Assembly (NCBI RefSeq): GCF_020099275.1
Contig: NZ_CP083646.1
Location: forward strand, 434,001-498,000
Source of the DNA: Corynebacterium falsenii
Lineage (GTDB): Bacteria > Actinomycetota > Actinomycetes > Mycobacteriales > Mycobacteriaceae
Length of the DNA stretch: 64,000 nt
Direction: 5' to 3'
Below the pieces are notes generated by a model. The model ran no database searches. It had not been told where the DNA came from and saw nothing but the letters and a program-made list of their open reading frames with translations. Both the position numbers and the translations under genes were made by a program. How positions within the stretch are numbered: position 1 is the first letter of the stretch; each line of letters starts with the position of its first letter. Of this stretch, positions 17,284 to 27,438 are shown one piece after another.

Positions 17284-17542
17284 GCAATCCGGCGATGAGC
17301 AGCGCAAAGCCGATGAGGTAATTCCAGGCGTTGAGCTCCGCCATGAACGGAATCTCCGGACCGGCGATGTAGTTCACCACCAGCCACGCCAAGCCCACAA
17401 CCATGAGGCCCAGCATCAGCACGATGTACCACCGCGGCGTACCCGTGGAATTCAGCTTCACCGGAGTGCGGTTATCCGCACCCGTGGAGGCAGCAGAGCT
17501 GGAAAAGTTATCGTCAGAAGAATTGACCTTGGACTTTGGCAT
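17261..17542 (-). CDS. crgA: Cell division protein CrgA
   Basis: A 93-residue protein with a polar N-terminus and two membrane helices ([19 protein letters not shown] and [20 protein letters not shown]). The MPKSKV opening and the TPRWYI and PEIPFM...NYLIGF motifs are those of CrgA, a small divisome component that interacts with FtsZ, FtsQ and PBPs in mycobacteria. ATG (complement of 17542) is chosen over the much longer open frame because MPKSKV is the family start. It sits beside the pknB block as in other actinobacteria. Confidence 0.93.
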   Translation of the reverse strand: MPKSKVNSSDDNFSSSAASTGADNRTPVKLNSTGTPRWYIVLMLGLMVVGLAWLVVNYIAGPEIPFMAELNAWNYLIGFALLIAGLLMTMGWK

Positions 17543-17626
17543 CGTGGAACCTTCGAGACCTAGGGGAATGCGAATTGGTGTACCACGCGATCTTATCAGC
17601 ACACACGGCACGCTAAAATCAGGCGC

Positions 17627-18316
17627 ATGCGCATCCTGGTGATAGATAACTACGACAGCTTTGTCTACAACCTCGTCCAATACATCGGACAACTGGGGTT
17701 TTCCGGCGACAGCTGCACCGTGTGGCGCAACACCGATAGCCGCCTCGGCACCACCAGGGACCAACTCGCCGAGGTGCTTTCCACCTTCGACGCCATCCTC
17801 ATCTCCCCCGGTCCCGGAGAACCCAGCCAGGCTGGCAAGACGATGGAGGTCATCGAGGTCGCTGCCGAGCTGCGCATCCCGCTGTTCGGCGTGTGCCTGG
17901 GCCACCAGGCCATCGGCAAGCACTTCGGCGGGGACGTGGTGCGGGCCGACGAGCTGTTCCATGGCAAGACCTCGCCGGTGGAACACGACGGAACCGGGGT
18001 GCTCGTGGACGTGCCCAGCCCGTTCCGCGTGACGCGCTACCACTCCCTGACGGTGGATCCGGAGACTCTACCTGACGAGCTCGTTGTCACGGCGCGCAGT
18101 GACTCCGGGATGATCATGGCGATGCGGCATGTCGAACTGCCGATCCACTCCGTGCAGTACCACCCGGAGAGCGTGATGACGCAATACGGGCACCGGATGC
18201 TCGCCAACTGGTTGAACCTGGCGGGGGCAGAGGTACCGGAGCGCCTGGTGGAGGAGCTGGAGCGGGAACAGCTGGCCGTGACGGGGCTGATCAGCGCCGA
18301 AGCGTCGATGCTGTAG
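17627..18316 (+). CDS. pabA: Glutamine amidotransferase, aminodeoxychorismate/anthranilate synthase component II
   Basis: A 229-residue class I glutaminase. Catalytic triad motifs are present: [12 protein letters not shown] (Cys nucleophile) and [14 protein letters not shown] (His, Glu); the N-terminus [16 protein letters not shown] is typical of PabA/TrpG. It releases ammonia from glutamine for PabB. The gene is the standard neighbour of pknB in corynebacteria. Its most likely synthase partner in this window is pabB at 11513-13123. TrpG use cannot be excluded. Confidence 0.92.
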   Translation: MRILVIDNYDSFVYNLVQYIGQLGFSGDSCTVWRNTDSRLGTTRDQLAEVLSTFDAILISPGPGEPSQAGKTMEVIEVAAELRIPLFGVCLGHQAIGKHFGGDVVRADELFHGKTSPVEHDGTGVLVDVPSPFRVTRYHSLTVDPETLPDELVVTARSDSGMIMAMRHVELPIHSVQYHPESVMTQYGHRMLANWLNLAGAEVPERLVEELEREQLAVTGLISAEASML

Positions 18317-18350
18317 GGGGCTGTAGGGAGCTATAGGGGGCCGTTGGGGG

Positions 18351-18374
18351 GCTTGCTGCGCTAGGGCAGCAAGC
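18351..18374. terminator. Candidate terminator hairpin between pabA and pknB
   Basis: The arms GCTTGCTGC and GCAGCAAGC are perfectly complementary around a six-base loop. The hairpin overlaps the pknB stop codon. There is no clear T-run on either side, so intrinsic termination would be weak. G-rich repeats of CTGTAGGGGG type precede it (18311-18350). Confidence 0.4.
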
Positions 18375-20490
18375 TGAAGACGTATACGTCCACGGTGATG
18401 GGCTGATCCTTATTAATGACCTGGCCGGCCTTCACCGACTGCTGGGCAACCTCGTCGGCGCGGGTGACGTCTGGGGTCTTCACATCCCTGCGCTGCAGCT
18501 GGCTCGGGGAGCCCTGCCAGCCGGCGGCGCGGAGAGCCGCGTCCACTTCGCTGAACTTCTTGCCCTGCAGCGACGGCATCTGGAACTGATTGCCCTTGGA
18601 CACCTGGAGGGTCACCTGAGAACCCTTCGGCAGGCGCTGCCCCTCGCTGGACGCGGAGATCACGCGGCCTTCCGGCTCCGGGGAATCCACCTGCTGCACG
18701 GTTACCTGGAAGCCCGCGGCCTCGAGGTTTTGGCGCGCGGCATCAACGTTCTGGCCCTTGACCATCGGCACCCGGACGTCTTCCGGGCCGGTGGAGACGG
18801 TGATCGTGACCTTCGTGCCCACAGACACCTGGGAACCCTGCGGTGGATTCTGCGTGATCACCTGACCAGACGGCACGGTTGCGCTGGCCTCCTCCTTGAC
18901 CTCGGAGTTCAGCTCTAAGCGGGCATCCTTCAACGTGCGGGAAGCCTGCTCGGTGGTCATGCCGGTGAGGTCGGGCACGTCCGTGATTTCCTTGCCGCTG
19001 GAGATGAACAGCGTGATCGTGCTGCCCTTCGGGGCGGTCGCGTTGGCTGCGGGATGGGTACCCACGGCCTTGCCGCGCGGAATCACATCGTCGTTGCGGT
19101 CTTCCGTGTTCACGTCGAACCCGGCGCTCTCCAGCGCCTTCGTCGCGTCCTCCCGGCTCTTGTTGGCTACGTCCGGGATGCGGATCTGCTCCTGGGAAGA
19201 ACTCGAAGAGCCATCGCCGCCATCCGTGAATGCGGTGTAGGCGAAAATGCCGCCACCAATGAGCAACAGCAGAGCCAAGATCCACAGCAGTGGCACCCAC
19301 GGGCGCCGGCGTGGCCGCTCTTCTTCGTAGTCTTGGTAACCCTCGTCGGTGTCGTAGTCCTCGTAGCCGCCGGACTCGTCACCCTCGTAATGTTCGAAGT
19401 CGTTGTAATCGCCGTTGTACGGGTTATCCGTGTAGGGATTGTTCGGGTACGCATTGCCCGGGTACTTATCACCGTTGCGCGCGGCGGCCTCGGCGTACTC
19501 CGGCGGCTGGAAGCCAGCGGCGCCTGCAGCACCCGCAAGGCCAGCCGCACCGGCTGCGGGCAAGACCGATGTGGCGTGCGCCCCACCATTGCCCTCGCCG
19601 TTGGAGGTGTAGGCCTGAGCTACGAGCGGAAGCTGGTCGTTGGCGAGGCGGCCCAAGTCGGTGGACATCTCCTGGGCATCGTCGTAGCGATCCGCAGGGT
19701 TTTTCGCCATGGCCGTAAGCACGATGGAATCCAAGCTCAGCGCCTCGCGCTTGGAAAGATGCATGCCCGGAAGCTGCGAGGGCAGTTGCGGCTCGTCCTG
19801 GACGTGCTGGAATGCCACCGAGAACGGGGATTCGCCCTTGAACGGCGGCTGGCCGGTCGCGAGCTCGTAGAACACACAACCCGCCGCGTAGATATCCGAC
19901 CGCGCATCCGCCGACTTGCCCCGAGCCTGTTCGGGGGAAAGGTACTGAGCGGTGCCGATGACCGCCGCGGTCTGCGTCATCGCTGCGGAAGAATCGGACA
20001 GCGCCCGGGCGATACCGAAGTCCATGACCTTCACCGCGCCGGTGTTGGTGATCATGATGTTGGCGGGCTTAATGTCCCGGTGGATGATGCCCGCTTCGTG
20101 CGAAAAGTGCAGCGCAGAGCATACCTGGCTCATCACATTCGCGGCATCGTTGAGCCGCATCTTCCCGGATTCCTGCACAATCTCGCGCAGGGTTTCGCCG
20201 TGCACGCGCTCCATGACGATATAGGGAACCGCGCCTTCGTTGTCCGGGGTCTGGCCGGTGTCGTACACCGCCACAATCGCAGGGTGGTTTAACTTCGCCG
20301 CGTTTTGCGCTTCGCGGCGGAAGCGCTCCAGGAAGGTGGTATCGCGCGCCAAGTCCGGCCGCATCATCTTCACGGCGACATCGCGGCCCAGCAGTTCGTC
20401 TTCAGCGGCGTAGACGTCGGACATACCGCCCGTGCCGATTTTGGCTCCCAGGCGGTAACGCCCGCCAAGGGTTGTGCCAGTTCGGTCCAC
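18361..20490 (-). CDS. pknB: Serine/threonine protein kinase PknB with four PASTA domains
   Basis: A 709-residue membrane kinase. The kinase domain spans about residues 12-275 with GTGGMS, Lys41, HRDIKPAN (about 137-144) and DFG (157-159), plus activation-loop Thr172 and Thr174. An Asn/Tyr/Asp-rich linker precedes one membrane helix (about 397-418). Four extracellular PASTA repeats follow; these sense muropeptides or lipid II in homologues. The start is GTG (complement of 20490). It is the last gene of the division operon but is separated from pknA by 186 bases, so it may have its own promoter. It regulates growth and division by phosphorylating FHA proteins and others. Confidence 0.96.
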   Translation of the reverse strand: MDRTGTTLGGRYRLGAKIGTGGMSDVYAAEDELLGRDVAVKMMRPDLARDTTFLERFRREAQNAAKLNHPAIVAVYDTGQTPDNEGAVPYIVMERVHGETLREIVQESGKMRLNDAANVMSQVCSALHFSHEAGIIHRDIKPANIMITNTGAVKVMDFGIARALSDSSAAMTQTAAVIGTAQYLSPEQARGKSADARSDIYAAGCVFYELATGQPPFKGESPFSVAFQHVQDEPQLPSQLPGMHLSKREALSLDSIVLTAMAKNPADRYDDAQEMSTDLGRLANDQLPLVAQAYTSNGEGNGGAHATSVLPAAGAAGLAGAAGAAGFQPPEYAEAAARNGDKYPGNAYPNNPYTDNPYNGDYNDFEHYEGDESGGYEDYDTDEGYQDYEEERPRRRPWVPLLWILALLLLIGGGIFAYTAFTDGGDGSSSSSQEQIRIPDVANKSREDATKALESAGFDVNTEDRNDDVIPRGKAVGTHPAANATAPKGSTITLFISSGKEITDVPDLTGMTTEQASRTLKDARLELNSEVKEEASATVPSGQVITQNPPQGSQVSVGTKVTITVSTGPEDVRVPMVKGQNVDAARQNLEAAGFQVTVQQVDSPEPEGRVISASSEGQRLPKGSQVTLQVSKGNQFQMPSLQGKKFSEVDAALRAAGWQGSPSQLQRRDVKTPDVTRADEVAQQSVKAGQVINKDQPITVDVYVFSLLP

Positions 20491-20676
20491 GCCGTGCTCC
20501 TTTGCGAATCGGTCTGCTGTATCTGTTCTGTCTATCTGGGTCTCTCTGTGTCTACCCGGCTCGTGCGGACACAGTTGACCTAACGAATCTTAGTCCACTT
20601 TAGTTCGCCGACCTAGTTTAATTACCTGTCAATCACCTGTACTGCCTGTGTTTATGCAGGTAGAACCATCATCGCG

Positions 20677-22323
20677 CTATCCGGTGGCGGTTCCCGGGTT
20701 GGACGGCGACCCGACCATGTTCGTTCCCGCCGTGGTGCCGGTGCTCGCGGTGTTCGTGGTGCCGCCCGTACCACTGTTGCCTCCGTTGCCGCCAGCTCCC
20801 TGGCCCTGGTTCTGGGCTCCACCGCCGGACTCGCCCGAGTTCCCCCCACCGGCTCCGCCACCCGGCAGGTCGCCAGTGTTCGCCGTATTCGTGGGGTTCG
20901 GGCTGGGCCGGGCCGGCTCGGTGCTGGGCAGTTGGGTCGGCTGCTCCTCGGTGGTGGGCGCCTCGGACGTGCGCTCGGGCTGCTGTTGCTGCGTGGTGCG
21001 CTGCGGGCGCTGCGGTGCCGGATTAGCCGGCCGCGCAGGCTCGTTGCCCTGATTGGGCTCGCTGGTGACTTCGCTGGTCACCGTCATCGTCTCTTTGTTC
21101 GGCGCAGCATCGTCCTTGCCGCTCGCCCACAGGTAGGCCGCAAGAATAAGTGCGAGCACCGCTACGATCCCGAGCACAATCACCGGCGTGGCACCGGAGG
21201 ACTTCTTGGGCTTCTTTTTTGTCGACGCCGCCGCGCCCGCACCTGCCGCAGCCCCAGACGCGGCTACCGCCGGCCGTGCTCCCGTGGGCGCGGGGCGGCC
21301 CGAGCCAGCACCTGGACCAACACTGGGTCCAGCACCCGGTCCCTGCATCGGCGGTACGCGAGTGCCCTGCCCATGAGCGACCGTGCCCAACTGCTCAGTG
21401 AGCGGGTGCGGATCCATGCTCACTGCGGGCACGTTGTGCGGCTGCGGTGGGCGCTGGCCCTGGGCCACGAGTGCCGCGGCGGCCGCGAGCTCGGCACCGT
21501 CTGCGTACCGCGTTTGCGGATTCTTGCGCAGGCAGATGTTGATGAGCTCCTGCATGTGCGGACTAATGTTCTCCGGCAGCGGTGGCGGCGCGCTGGAAAT
21601 GTGCTTGATGGCCACGGATACCGTGGACTCTCCCGTGAACAAGCGGTGACCCGCGAACATCTCGAAGCCGACCACGCCGAGCGAGTACACGTCCGAGGCC
21701 GGGCCGACCGACTGGCCTTGAGCCTGCTCTGGGCTGACGTACTGCGCGGTGCCGACCACCATTCCGGTGCGGGTCAGCGGCACGGCTTCAGCAGCCTTGG
21801 CGATACCGAAGTCCGTCACCTTCACCACACCATCGGAGGTGATGAGGAGGTTGCCGGGCTTGATGTCACGGTGCACCATGCCGGCCTCGTGAATGGCCTT
21901 GAGGCCCAAGGCAGCCTGCACCAGCACGTCCAAGGCGAGCGCCTCCGGCAGGACGCGCTCGCGGGTCAGCACATCCGCCAGGGATTCACCGCGGACGTAC
22001 TCCATGATGATGAAGCAGAAGACCGTGCCGCCGTTTTGCACCTCGCCGTAGTCGTAGGTCTCCACGACGTTTTCGCTGTGCAGACGCGCCGCCGCATGGG
22101 ACTCGTTGCGGAAGCGGGTACGAAACTCCGGGTTGTCGGTGTATTCCGGCTTGAGGATCTTGACGGCAACGTCCCGCTCGGTCTGCGTGTCCCACGCCAA
22201 CCACACGGTCGACATGCCACCGCGGCCGATGATCCAGTTCAGTTCGTACCGGTCACCCAAGAGCTGTTGGGTGCGTTCGATGTCCGTGCGGTCGGGTTGG
22301 CGCTGGAGATCTTCATTGCTCAT
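20677..22323 (-). CDS. pknA: Serine/threonine protein kinase PknA
   Basis: A 548-residue membrane kinase without PASTA repeats. The kinase domain spans about 25-290 (GRGGMS, Lys55, HRDIKPGN, DFG) with TRTGMVVGTAQYVSPEQ as activation segment. An Ala/Pro/Gly-rich juxtamembrane region leads to one helix (VIVLGIVAVLALILAAYLW). The extracellular tail of about 150 residues is rich in Thr, Gln, Pro and Gly and looks disordered. It follows pbpA after six bases, so the two are likely co-translated. PknA and PknB together control cell shape and septum formation. Confidence 0.95.
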   Translation of the reverse strand: MSNEDLQRQPDRTDIERTQQLLGDRYELNWIIGRGGMSTVWLAWDTQTERDVAVKILKPEYTDNPEFRTRFRNESHAAARLHSENVVETYDYGEVQNGGTVFCFIIMEYVRGESLADVLTRERVLPEALALDVLVQAALGLKAIHEAGMVHRDIKPGNLLITSDGVVKVTDFGIAKAAEAVPLTRTGMVVGTAQYVSPEQAQGQSVGPASDVYSLGVVGFEMFAGHRLFTGESTVSVAIKHISSAPPPLPENISPHMQELINICLRKNPQTRYADGAELAAAAALVAQGQRPPQPHNVPAVSMDPHPLTEQLGTVAHGQGTRVPPMQGPGAGPSVGPGAGSGRPAPTGARPAVAASGAAAGAGAAASTKKKPKKSSGATPVIVLGIVAVLALILAAYLWASGKDDAAPNKETMTVTSEVTSEPNQGNEPARPANPAPQRPQRTTQQQQPERTSEAPTTEEQPTQLPSTEPARPSPNPTNTANTGDLPGGGAGGGNSGESGGGAQNQGQGAGGNGGNSGTGGTTNTASTGTTAGTNMVGSPSNPGTATG

Positions 22324-22329
22324 AACGGG

Positions 22330-23778
22330 TTACTGCTGCTCCTGCTCCGCTGCTCGGATGACGGCGCGGCCGATGGGTGCGGCGACGGATCCGCCGGTTG
22401 CGGCCTGACCCCGGTCGCCACCGTTTTCCACGAGAACCGCCACGGCGACATCCTTCGTGGTGGAAAAGGCAATGTACCACGCGTGGGGCTTGGAATCGCG
22501 GGAGTCCTCACCGTGCTCGGCGGTACCGGTCTTGGAGGCGATGGTGGAATCGCCGCCGGCCCACTCCTCAGCCTGGACCATGAGGCCCTTGATGGTCTCG
22601 GCCACCTCCGGGGGCACAGCCTGACCCTCGGACTTCGGCTTGGTCGTGCGCAGCGTCGCCATATCCGGGCCGGTGACCTGGTGGATGAGGTGTGGCTCCA
22701 TCCGCTTGCCACCATTGGCGATGGTCGCGGCAATTACAGCATTCTGCAGCGGCGTGAGGGCCACGTCGCGCTGACCAATCGCCGACTGGGCAAGCGCCGG
22801 CTTGTCCGGAATCTCACCGATCTGGGACGTCTGCACGGGCAACCCGAGCCCATCGATGGGTTCGCCCACGCCAAACTTCCGAGCCACATCCTTGAGCGCA
22901 TCGGCGCCGTGGCGCATGGCCAACTCCGCGAAGGCGGTGTTGCACGACCGGCGGAACGCATTGAGCAGCGTGGTGGTATCGCCACCGCCGCAGCGGGTGC
23001 CGTCGTAGTTCTCCAGGGTGGTCGTAGTGTCAGGCAGGGTGATCTGCGGTTGGGCGGTCACCGTCGTATCGGGAGTATCCCCGGCCTCGAGGGCCGCCGC
23101 CGTGGTGATCACCTTGAAGGTGGAGCCGGGGGGCTGGATCTGCTGGGTGGAGCGATTGAGCAACGGCGAGGACGGATCGTTGGCGTAGTTCTCAAAGTTG
23201 GCCTGATCAGTCTCAGCATCCGGGCCCGTGATGAGCGACGGGTTGAACGACGGCGTGGAGGCCATCGCCAGGATCTCACCGGTCGAGGGCTTGATGGCCA
23301 CCACAGAACCGGAGTAGCCCTTCTGCGCGAGCTGCTGATAAGCCACGTTTTGCACGCTTGGTATCAGCGTGAGATCCACGTTAGCGCCGGCGGGTTCCTT
23401 ACCCGTCAGCATGTCCCACGTCTGCTGGGCGAACAGCGAATCATCCTGGCCCGTGAGGATCGAGTTCTGGCTTGCCTCGATACCCGCCGCGCCGAAGCGG
23501 TCGGACAGGTAACCGACAACGGAACCGAACGCCGCCGGATCGTAGGGATACTCGCGGTTGTAGAAGCCATCGCTGTCCTTCACGGACTGCGCGAGAACCT
23601 GATCCCCGGCGGTGATCCGGCCACGCTCCTGAGTCTTCGCCTCGAGGAACTGGCGGGTATTGCGCGGGTTTTCAGCAAGGGATTCCTGCTGGAAAACCTG
23701 AATGTACGTCAGGTTAGCGATGAGGATCGCCACGAGGACGAAGCTAAAGATGGTGACTGCACGGATTGATCGGTTCAT
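22330..23778 (-). CDS. pbpA: Class B penicillin-binding protein PbpA
   Basis: A 482-residue transpeptidase with an N-terminal anchor helix (residues 5-25). The three active-site motifs are present: STFK at 219-222, SCN at 278-280 and KTG at about 416. It cross-links peptidoglycan during division and is a known partner of RodA and PknB. The start overlaps the rodA stop as ATGA. Conserved order rodA-pbpA-pknA-pknB makes the assignment firm. Confidence 0.95.
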   Translation of the reverse strand: MNRSIRAVTIFSFVLVAILIANLTYIQVFQQESLAENPRNTRQFLEAKTQERGRITAGDQVLAQSVKDSDGFYNREYPYDPAAFGSVVGYLSDRFGAAGIEASQNSILTGQDDSLFAQQTWDMLTGKEPAGANVDLTLIPSVQNVAYQQLAQKGYSGSVVAIKPSTGEILAMASTPSFNPSLITGPDAETDQANFENYANDPSSPLLNRSTQQIQPPGSTFKVITTAAALEAGDTPDTTVTAQPQITLPDTTTTLENYDGTRCGGGDTTTLLNAFRRSCNTAFAELAMRHGADALKDVARKFGVGEPIDGLGLPVQTSQIGEIPDKPALAQSAIGQRDVALTPLQNAVIAATIANGGKRMEPHLIHQVTGPDMATLRTTKPKSEGQAVPPEVAETIKGLMVQAEEWAGGDSTIASKTGTAEHGEDSRDSKPHAWYIAFSTTKDVAVAVLVENGGDRGQAATGGSVAAPIGRAVIRAAEQEQQ

Positions 23779-25082
23779 GAATCATCACGTCCCTTCACCG
23801 CCAGGGGAGCCCGGGCGGAATTCGAAATGCGCAGCAGGATTGCCAGCAAGATGTAGTTGGCGAGCAGCGAGGAACCACCGTGCGCCAAGAATGGGGTGGT
23901 CAGACCCGTCATAGGCAGCAGCCTCGAAACACCGCCCGTGACCACGAACACCTGGATGGCAATCGTCAGCGACAGGCCAGCCGCCACGAGCTTGCCGTAA
24001 GAATCCTTGGCCTGCATCGCAGCAATGAAGCCGCGGGAGACGAATACCGCGTACAGCAACAGAATCGCGGCCAGGCCCACCAGGCCGAGCTCCTCGCCGA
24101 TGGCCGCGAGGATGAAGTCGGAATGAGCGACAGGAATCTTGTTGGGGTAGCCCTCGCCCAGGCCGCGGCCGGTAATGCCACCAAAGGACAGGCCGAACAG
24201 GGCCTGCGATAGCTGGTAGCCGTTGCCGTCGATGTGCGACAGCGGGTCGATGAAGTTCGAGACGCGATCCTGAATCTTCGACGAGATCTGGTACACGCCC
24301 ACCGCGCCGATCGCTGCCAAGCCCAAGCCGAGCACCAGCCACGAGGCGCGGCCCGTGGCGATGTACAGCATGCCCAGCACAGTGCCGAACAGCAGCAGGG
24401 CCGGGCCGAAGTCGTTCTGTGCAGCCATGATGAGCAACGCGATACCCCACACGAGGAACAGCGGGCCCAAGTCGCGCAAGCGGGGGAACTGCAGGCCCAT
24501 AAAGGACTTGCCTGCCACAGTGAATAGCTTGCGTTTGTTCACCAGCAGCGCGGCGAAGAACAGCAGCAGCATAATCTTCGCGAACTCACCCGGTTGGATC
24601 GAGAACGGCCCGATGCTGATCCACACGTTGGCGTCGGCGTTCAAAGAGGTCGGCCAGACAATCGGCAGTGCCGACAAGATCAGACCCAGCAAACCCAGCA
24701 GATACGAGTAATTCTGCAGGGTGCGGTGATCGCGCAGGAAGATGATGACCAAGCACAGCAAGGCCACGCCCACGACCGTCCACATGATCTGAGACGTGGC
24801 CAGGTTCAGCCCCGAGCTCAAGTCGAGCCGGTAGATCATCACCAAACCGACGCCGTTGAGCAGTGCGGCGATCGGCAGCATGATCTGGTCGGAATCAGGT
24901 GCGGCCCAACACATGACGAGGTGGGCGACGAGGAAGATGAGGAAGAACCCGCCAACCAGGTAAAACACAGTACTGGATAGCTCATTGCCCTGGGAGATCT
25001 CCAAGGCGATGATCGCGACGAGCAAGACGAGAGCGGCAAGAAGCAGCAATCCCGCCTCCGTGCGGCGGCCAAAAAGTTTCAT
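23775..25082 (-). CDS. rodA: SEDS family glycosyltransferase RodA/FtsW
   Basis: A 435-residue protein with about ten to twelve membrane helices. SEDS features include WISIGPFSIQPGEFAKI, the large extracellular loop with FIDPLSH, and the C-terminal GLTTPFLAHGGSSLLANY. SEDS proteins polymerise lipid II and pair with a class B PBP, here PbpA, encoded downstream with a four-base overlap. In this operon position the protein is called RodA or FtsW depending on annotator. Confidence 0.94.
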   Translation of the reverse strand: MKLFGRRTEAGLLLLAALVLLVAIIALEISQGNELSSTVFYLVGGFFLIFLVAHLVMCWAAPDSDQIMLPIAALLNGVGLVMIYRLDLSSGLNLATSQIMWTVVGVALLCLVIIFLRDHRTLQNYSYLLGLLGLILSALPIVWPTSLNADANVWISIGPFSIQPGEFAKIMLLLFFAALLVNKRKLFTVAGKSFMGLQFPRLRDLGPLFLVWGIALLIMAAQNDFGPALLLFGTVLGMLYIATGRASWLVLGLGLAAIGAVGVYQISSKIQDRVSNFIDPLSHIDGNGYQLSQALFGLSFGGITGRGLGEGYPNKIPVAHSDFILAAIGEELGLVGLAAILLLYAVFVSRGFIAAMQAKDSYGKLVAAGLSLTIAIQVFVVTGGVSRLLPMTGLTTPFLAHGGSSLLANYILLAILLRISNSARAPLAVKGRDDS

Positions 25083-25085
25083 GGT

Positions 25086-26669
25086 CTACTTCACCTCGCG
25101 GCAGGACACACCGGGAGTCGTGAGATCTTCCGGAGCGGCTTGGGTGCTTGATGGTGATGCGGAGGAATCGCCCGGCTGGGCGCTTGGCGACGCGCTTGCT
25201 GAAGCACTCGGGGCGGCGCTTGGCGACGCACTCGAAGAAGGCTTGTCAGAAGGCTTGTCACCGGGTGCGCGGTCGGCACCGTTCGACGGCACGCGCGTTA
25301 CACATACCGGCAACGTCTGTGACGCCAAACGCGTGATCTGCGACTCGGCGGAGTTGTAGCTGCCCTCCGGAAGATCCTCTAGCGCGCCACGGGCGGCCGG
25401 GGTCAGGTCGGAGGTCAAGAACCGGTGGCAATTGTCCGTGGAGTTGGGATCAATGAGCGTGACCTTGCCGGACGAATCCAGGCAGGCCCGCTGATACACG
25501 GTGTTGAGGGCGAAGCCCAGCACGGTGCTGTTCGTACCGTTGCGGATGATGATCTGATCATCCTGCTGTGCCACGTAATACGTGTCCTTGATGCGCTGGT
25601 ACATGACCACGCCGGTGGCGCCGGCGGCCAACAGTAACACCAAGATGATCGACAACGTGACCCACATGCCCTTGCGGGACTTCTTGCCATCCGTGCCGTT
25701 ATCTCCGCTGTGTCCGCCCTGATCGGCTTCCGCAGCGCCGGCGCTTTCCGGCACGGGCTCAGCCGCCGCGCGGGGTCGGGAGTTGGTGGTGCTCAGGCCC
25801 TTGATCGCTGCGGCGCGAGCGGCCGAGCTGTTGGGGCGGGGGAACTCCTCGAGCTGGTTGCCCACCGCGCCGGCGAGAACCGGTGCCGTGGGCAGGGTGA
25901 TGGAGCTATCAACGGGAGCGTTAGCTTCTTCGTCGAAGCCCACGACATCGGCCACGACCACCGTCACGTTGTCCGGGCCGCCGCCGCGCAGAGCCATCTC
26001 CACGAGCTTGCGAGCCGCCTTGTCCGGGGTGCCGGTCGACAGGATCTCCTGGATCGTCTCGTAGCTCACCGGGTCCGACAGGCCGTCGGAGCAGAGCATG
26101 AAACGGTCACCGATCTGCGTTTTCTCGGTGAACAGCGTGGGCTCCACCGGGCGGCCGGTGAGCGCCTTGAGGATGAGCGAGCGCTGTGGGTGGCTGGATA
26201 CATCCGAGGCATCAAGCTTGCCCTCATCCACGAGGGACTGGACGAACGTGTCATCCTTCGTGATTTGTGTGAGCTCGCCATCGCGCAGCAGGTAGCCGCG
26301 CGAATCGCCAATGTGGCACACGCCAACCTCGTCGGCGCGGAACAGCATCGCGGTGAGGGTACAGCCCATGCCCTCGAGATTCGGGTGCTCGTCTACGTGC
26401 GCCGCGATGGCCTGGTTGCCTTCGTCGGCGGCGGTGGCGAGCAGGGTGACGAGCCGCTCGCGCTGCTCGGGATCGTCAATGAGCGGCGTGTCCAGCGGGC
26501 TCAGCGAGTTGATGAGGAACTGGCTGGCGACCTCGCCGGCTGCGTGCCCACCCATGCCATCGGCGAGGGCAAGCAGCCGCGGGCCGGCGTAGGCGGAGTC
26601 CTCGTTGTTGCCACGCACCAAGCCCTTGTCGGAGCAGACGGCGTAGTTCAGTGTGCGGGATTCCGTCAT
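25086..26669 (-). CDS. pstP: PP2C-type serine/threonine phosphatase PstP
   Basis: A 527-residue membrane phosphatase. The catalytic domain (residues 1-240) has the metal-binding motifs RGNNEDSAYAG, LALADGMGGHAAGE, HIGDSRGYLL, CSDGLSDPV and GGPDNVTVVVADV. One helix (MWVTLSIILVLLLAAGATGVVMY) separates it from an extracellular domain and a low-complexity Ser/Ala/Pro tail. It reverses PknA/PknB phosphorylation. ATG (complement of 26669) overlaps the fhaB stop by four bases; the longer open frame upstream is not the family start. Confidence 0.95.
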   Translation of the reverse strand: MTESRTLNYAVCSDKGLVRGNNEDSAYAGPRLLALADGMGGHAAGEVASQFLINSLSPLDTPLIDDPEQRERLVTLLATAADEGNQAIAAHVDEHPNLEGMGCTLTAMLFRADEVGVCHIGDSRGYLLRDGELTQITKDDTFVQSLVDEGKLDASDVSSHPQRSLILKALTGRPVEPTLFTEKTQIGDRFMLCSDGLSDPVSYETIQEILSTGTPDKAARKLVEMALRGGGPDNVTVVVADVVGFDEEANAPVDSSITLPTAPVLAGAVGNQLEEFPRPNSSAARAAAIKGLSTTNSRPRAAAEPVPESAGAAEADQGGHSGDNGTDGKKSRKGMWVTLSIILVLLLAAGATGVVMYQRIKDTYYVAQQDDQIIIRNGTNSTVLGFALNTVYQRACLDSSGKVTLIDPNSTDNCHRFLTSDLTPAARGALEDLPEGSYNSAESQITRLASQTLPVCVTRVPSNGADRAPGDKPSDKPSSSASPSAAPSASASASPSAQPGDSSASPSSTQAAPEDLTTPGVSCREVK

Positions 26670-27181
26670 CCGTCCATCCTCACGTGTGTCTGGCCGATGC
26701 GAATCTCCATGCCCGCGTGCAACTTCTCCGGCTGATCGATGCGCAGCGTGCCGATCCACGTTCCGTTGCGGGAGTCTTCGTCCTCAACGAACCAGTCCGA
26801 ACCCCGCTTGATGAGCCGGGCGTGGGTTCCGGAGGCGAAGTCGTCCTCCAGCACCAGGGTGCAGGAGCTGGAACGGCCAATGCTTACTTCCTCGTATCCC
26901 TCGAGGTCGAGGGTGGTTCCCGTCAGCGGCCCAGAGGTGATCTCTAAGGAGCTGGGTGCCTTGTTGCGCCGGAATCCGTGCCCGCCCGGTTCGGGAGCGT
27001 TGTATCCCACGGGCGGCCCGTTGAGGGGCGCGGCGGCGGAACCAACGGTGCTGAGCGCGAGCCCAGAGGCCCGGTCTGCGTCCTTCTTCAGCGAGCGGAG
27101 TGTCATCCAGATGAAGAACCACAGCAATAACAGCAGGCCGATTTTGACCAGCAGTAGAAGTGTGGTCTGCACGGTGTTCAT
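26666..27181 (-). CDS. fhaB: FHA domain protein FhaB (FipA)
   Basis: A 171-residue protein with an N-terminal membrane helix (LLLLVKIGLLLLLWFFIWM) and a C-terminal FHA domain (VSIGRSSSCTLVL, GTHARLI, VEDEDSRNGTWIGTLR) that binds phosphothreonine on PknA/PknB targets. The start is uncertain: AAGGAG directly abuts ATG (complement of 27181), while GTG three codons later has the site at nine bases. Both keep the helix. An upstream open extension to 27235 is unlikely. Confidence 0.92.
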   Translation of the reverse strand: MNTVQTTLLLLVKIGLLLLLWFFIWMTLRSLKKDADRASGLALSTVGSAAAPLNGPPVGYNAPEPGGHGFRRNKAPSSLEITSGPLTGTTLDLEGYEEVSIGRSSSCTLVLEDDFASGTHARLIKRGSDWFVEDEDSRNGTWIGTLRIDQPEKLHAGMEIRIGQTHVRMDG

Positions 27182-27438
27182 CTCCTTCAGCGAAGCCGGT
27201 TGGCACAGCAGGGCGAGCTCGCGGGCCACGCTCACGCAGAACCGCGCGAGAGAGCTACTGTGCTTGGGGTACCTGAATAGCCTAGTTCAGATCAACGTCC
27301 AAGAATAGCCACACCGAAAACTGTTGTGCTCCCTGCTGAGCGTTGTCCTTATCGGTGTGCCGATTGATCTTCGTATCGACGTCACCCCCACCGCCCTGAC
27401 CAGCACCGCCGCTGAGGCGGTGACCGGGGGAGTGGCGG

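Noticed and set aside
18351..18374. Strong intrinsic terminator
   Set aside because: The hairpin is good but no T-run follows on either strand; listed with low confidence only.
20932..23769. A 945-codon ORF antisense to pknA and pbpA
   Set aside because: It crosses two conserved genes and has shadow-frame composition.
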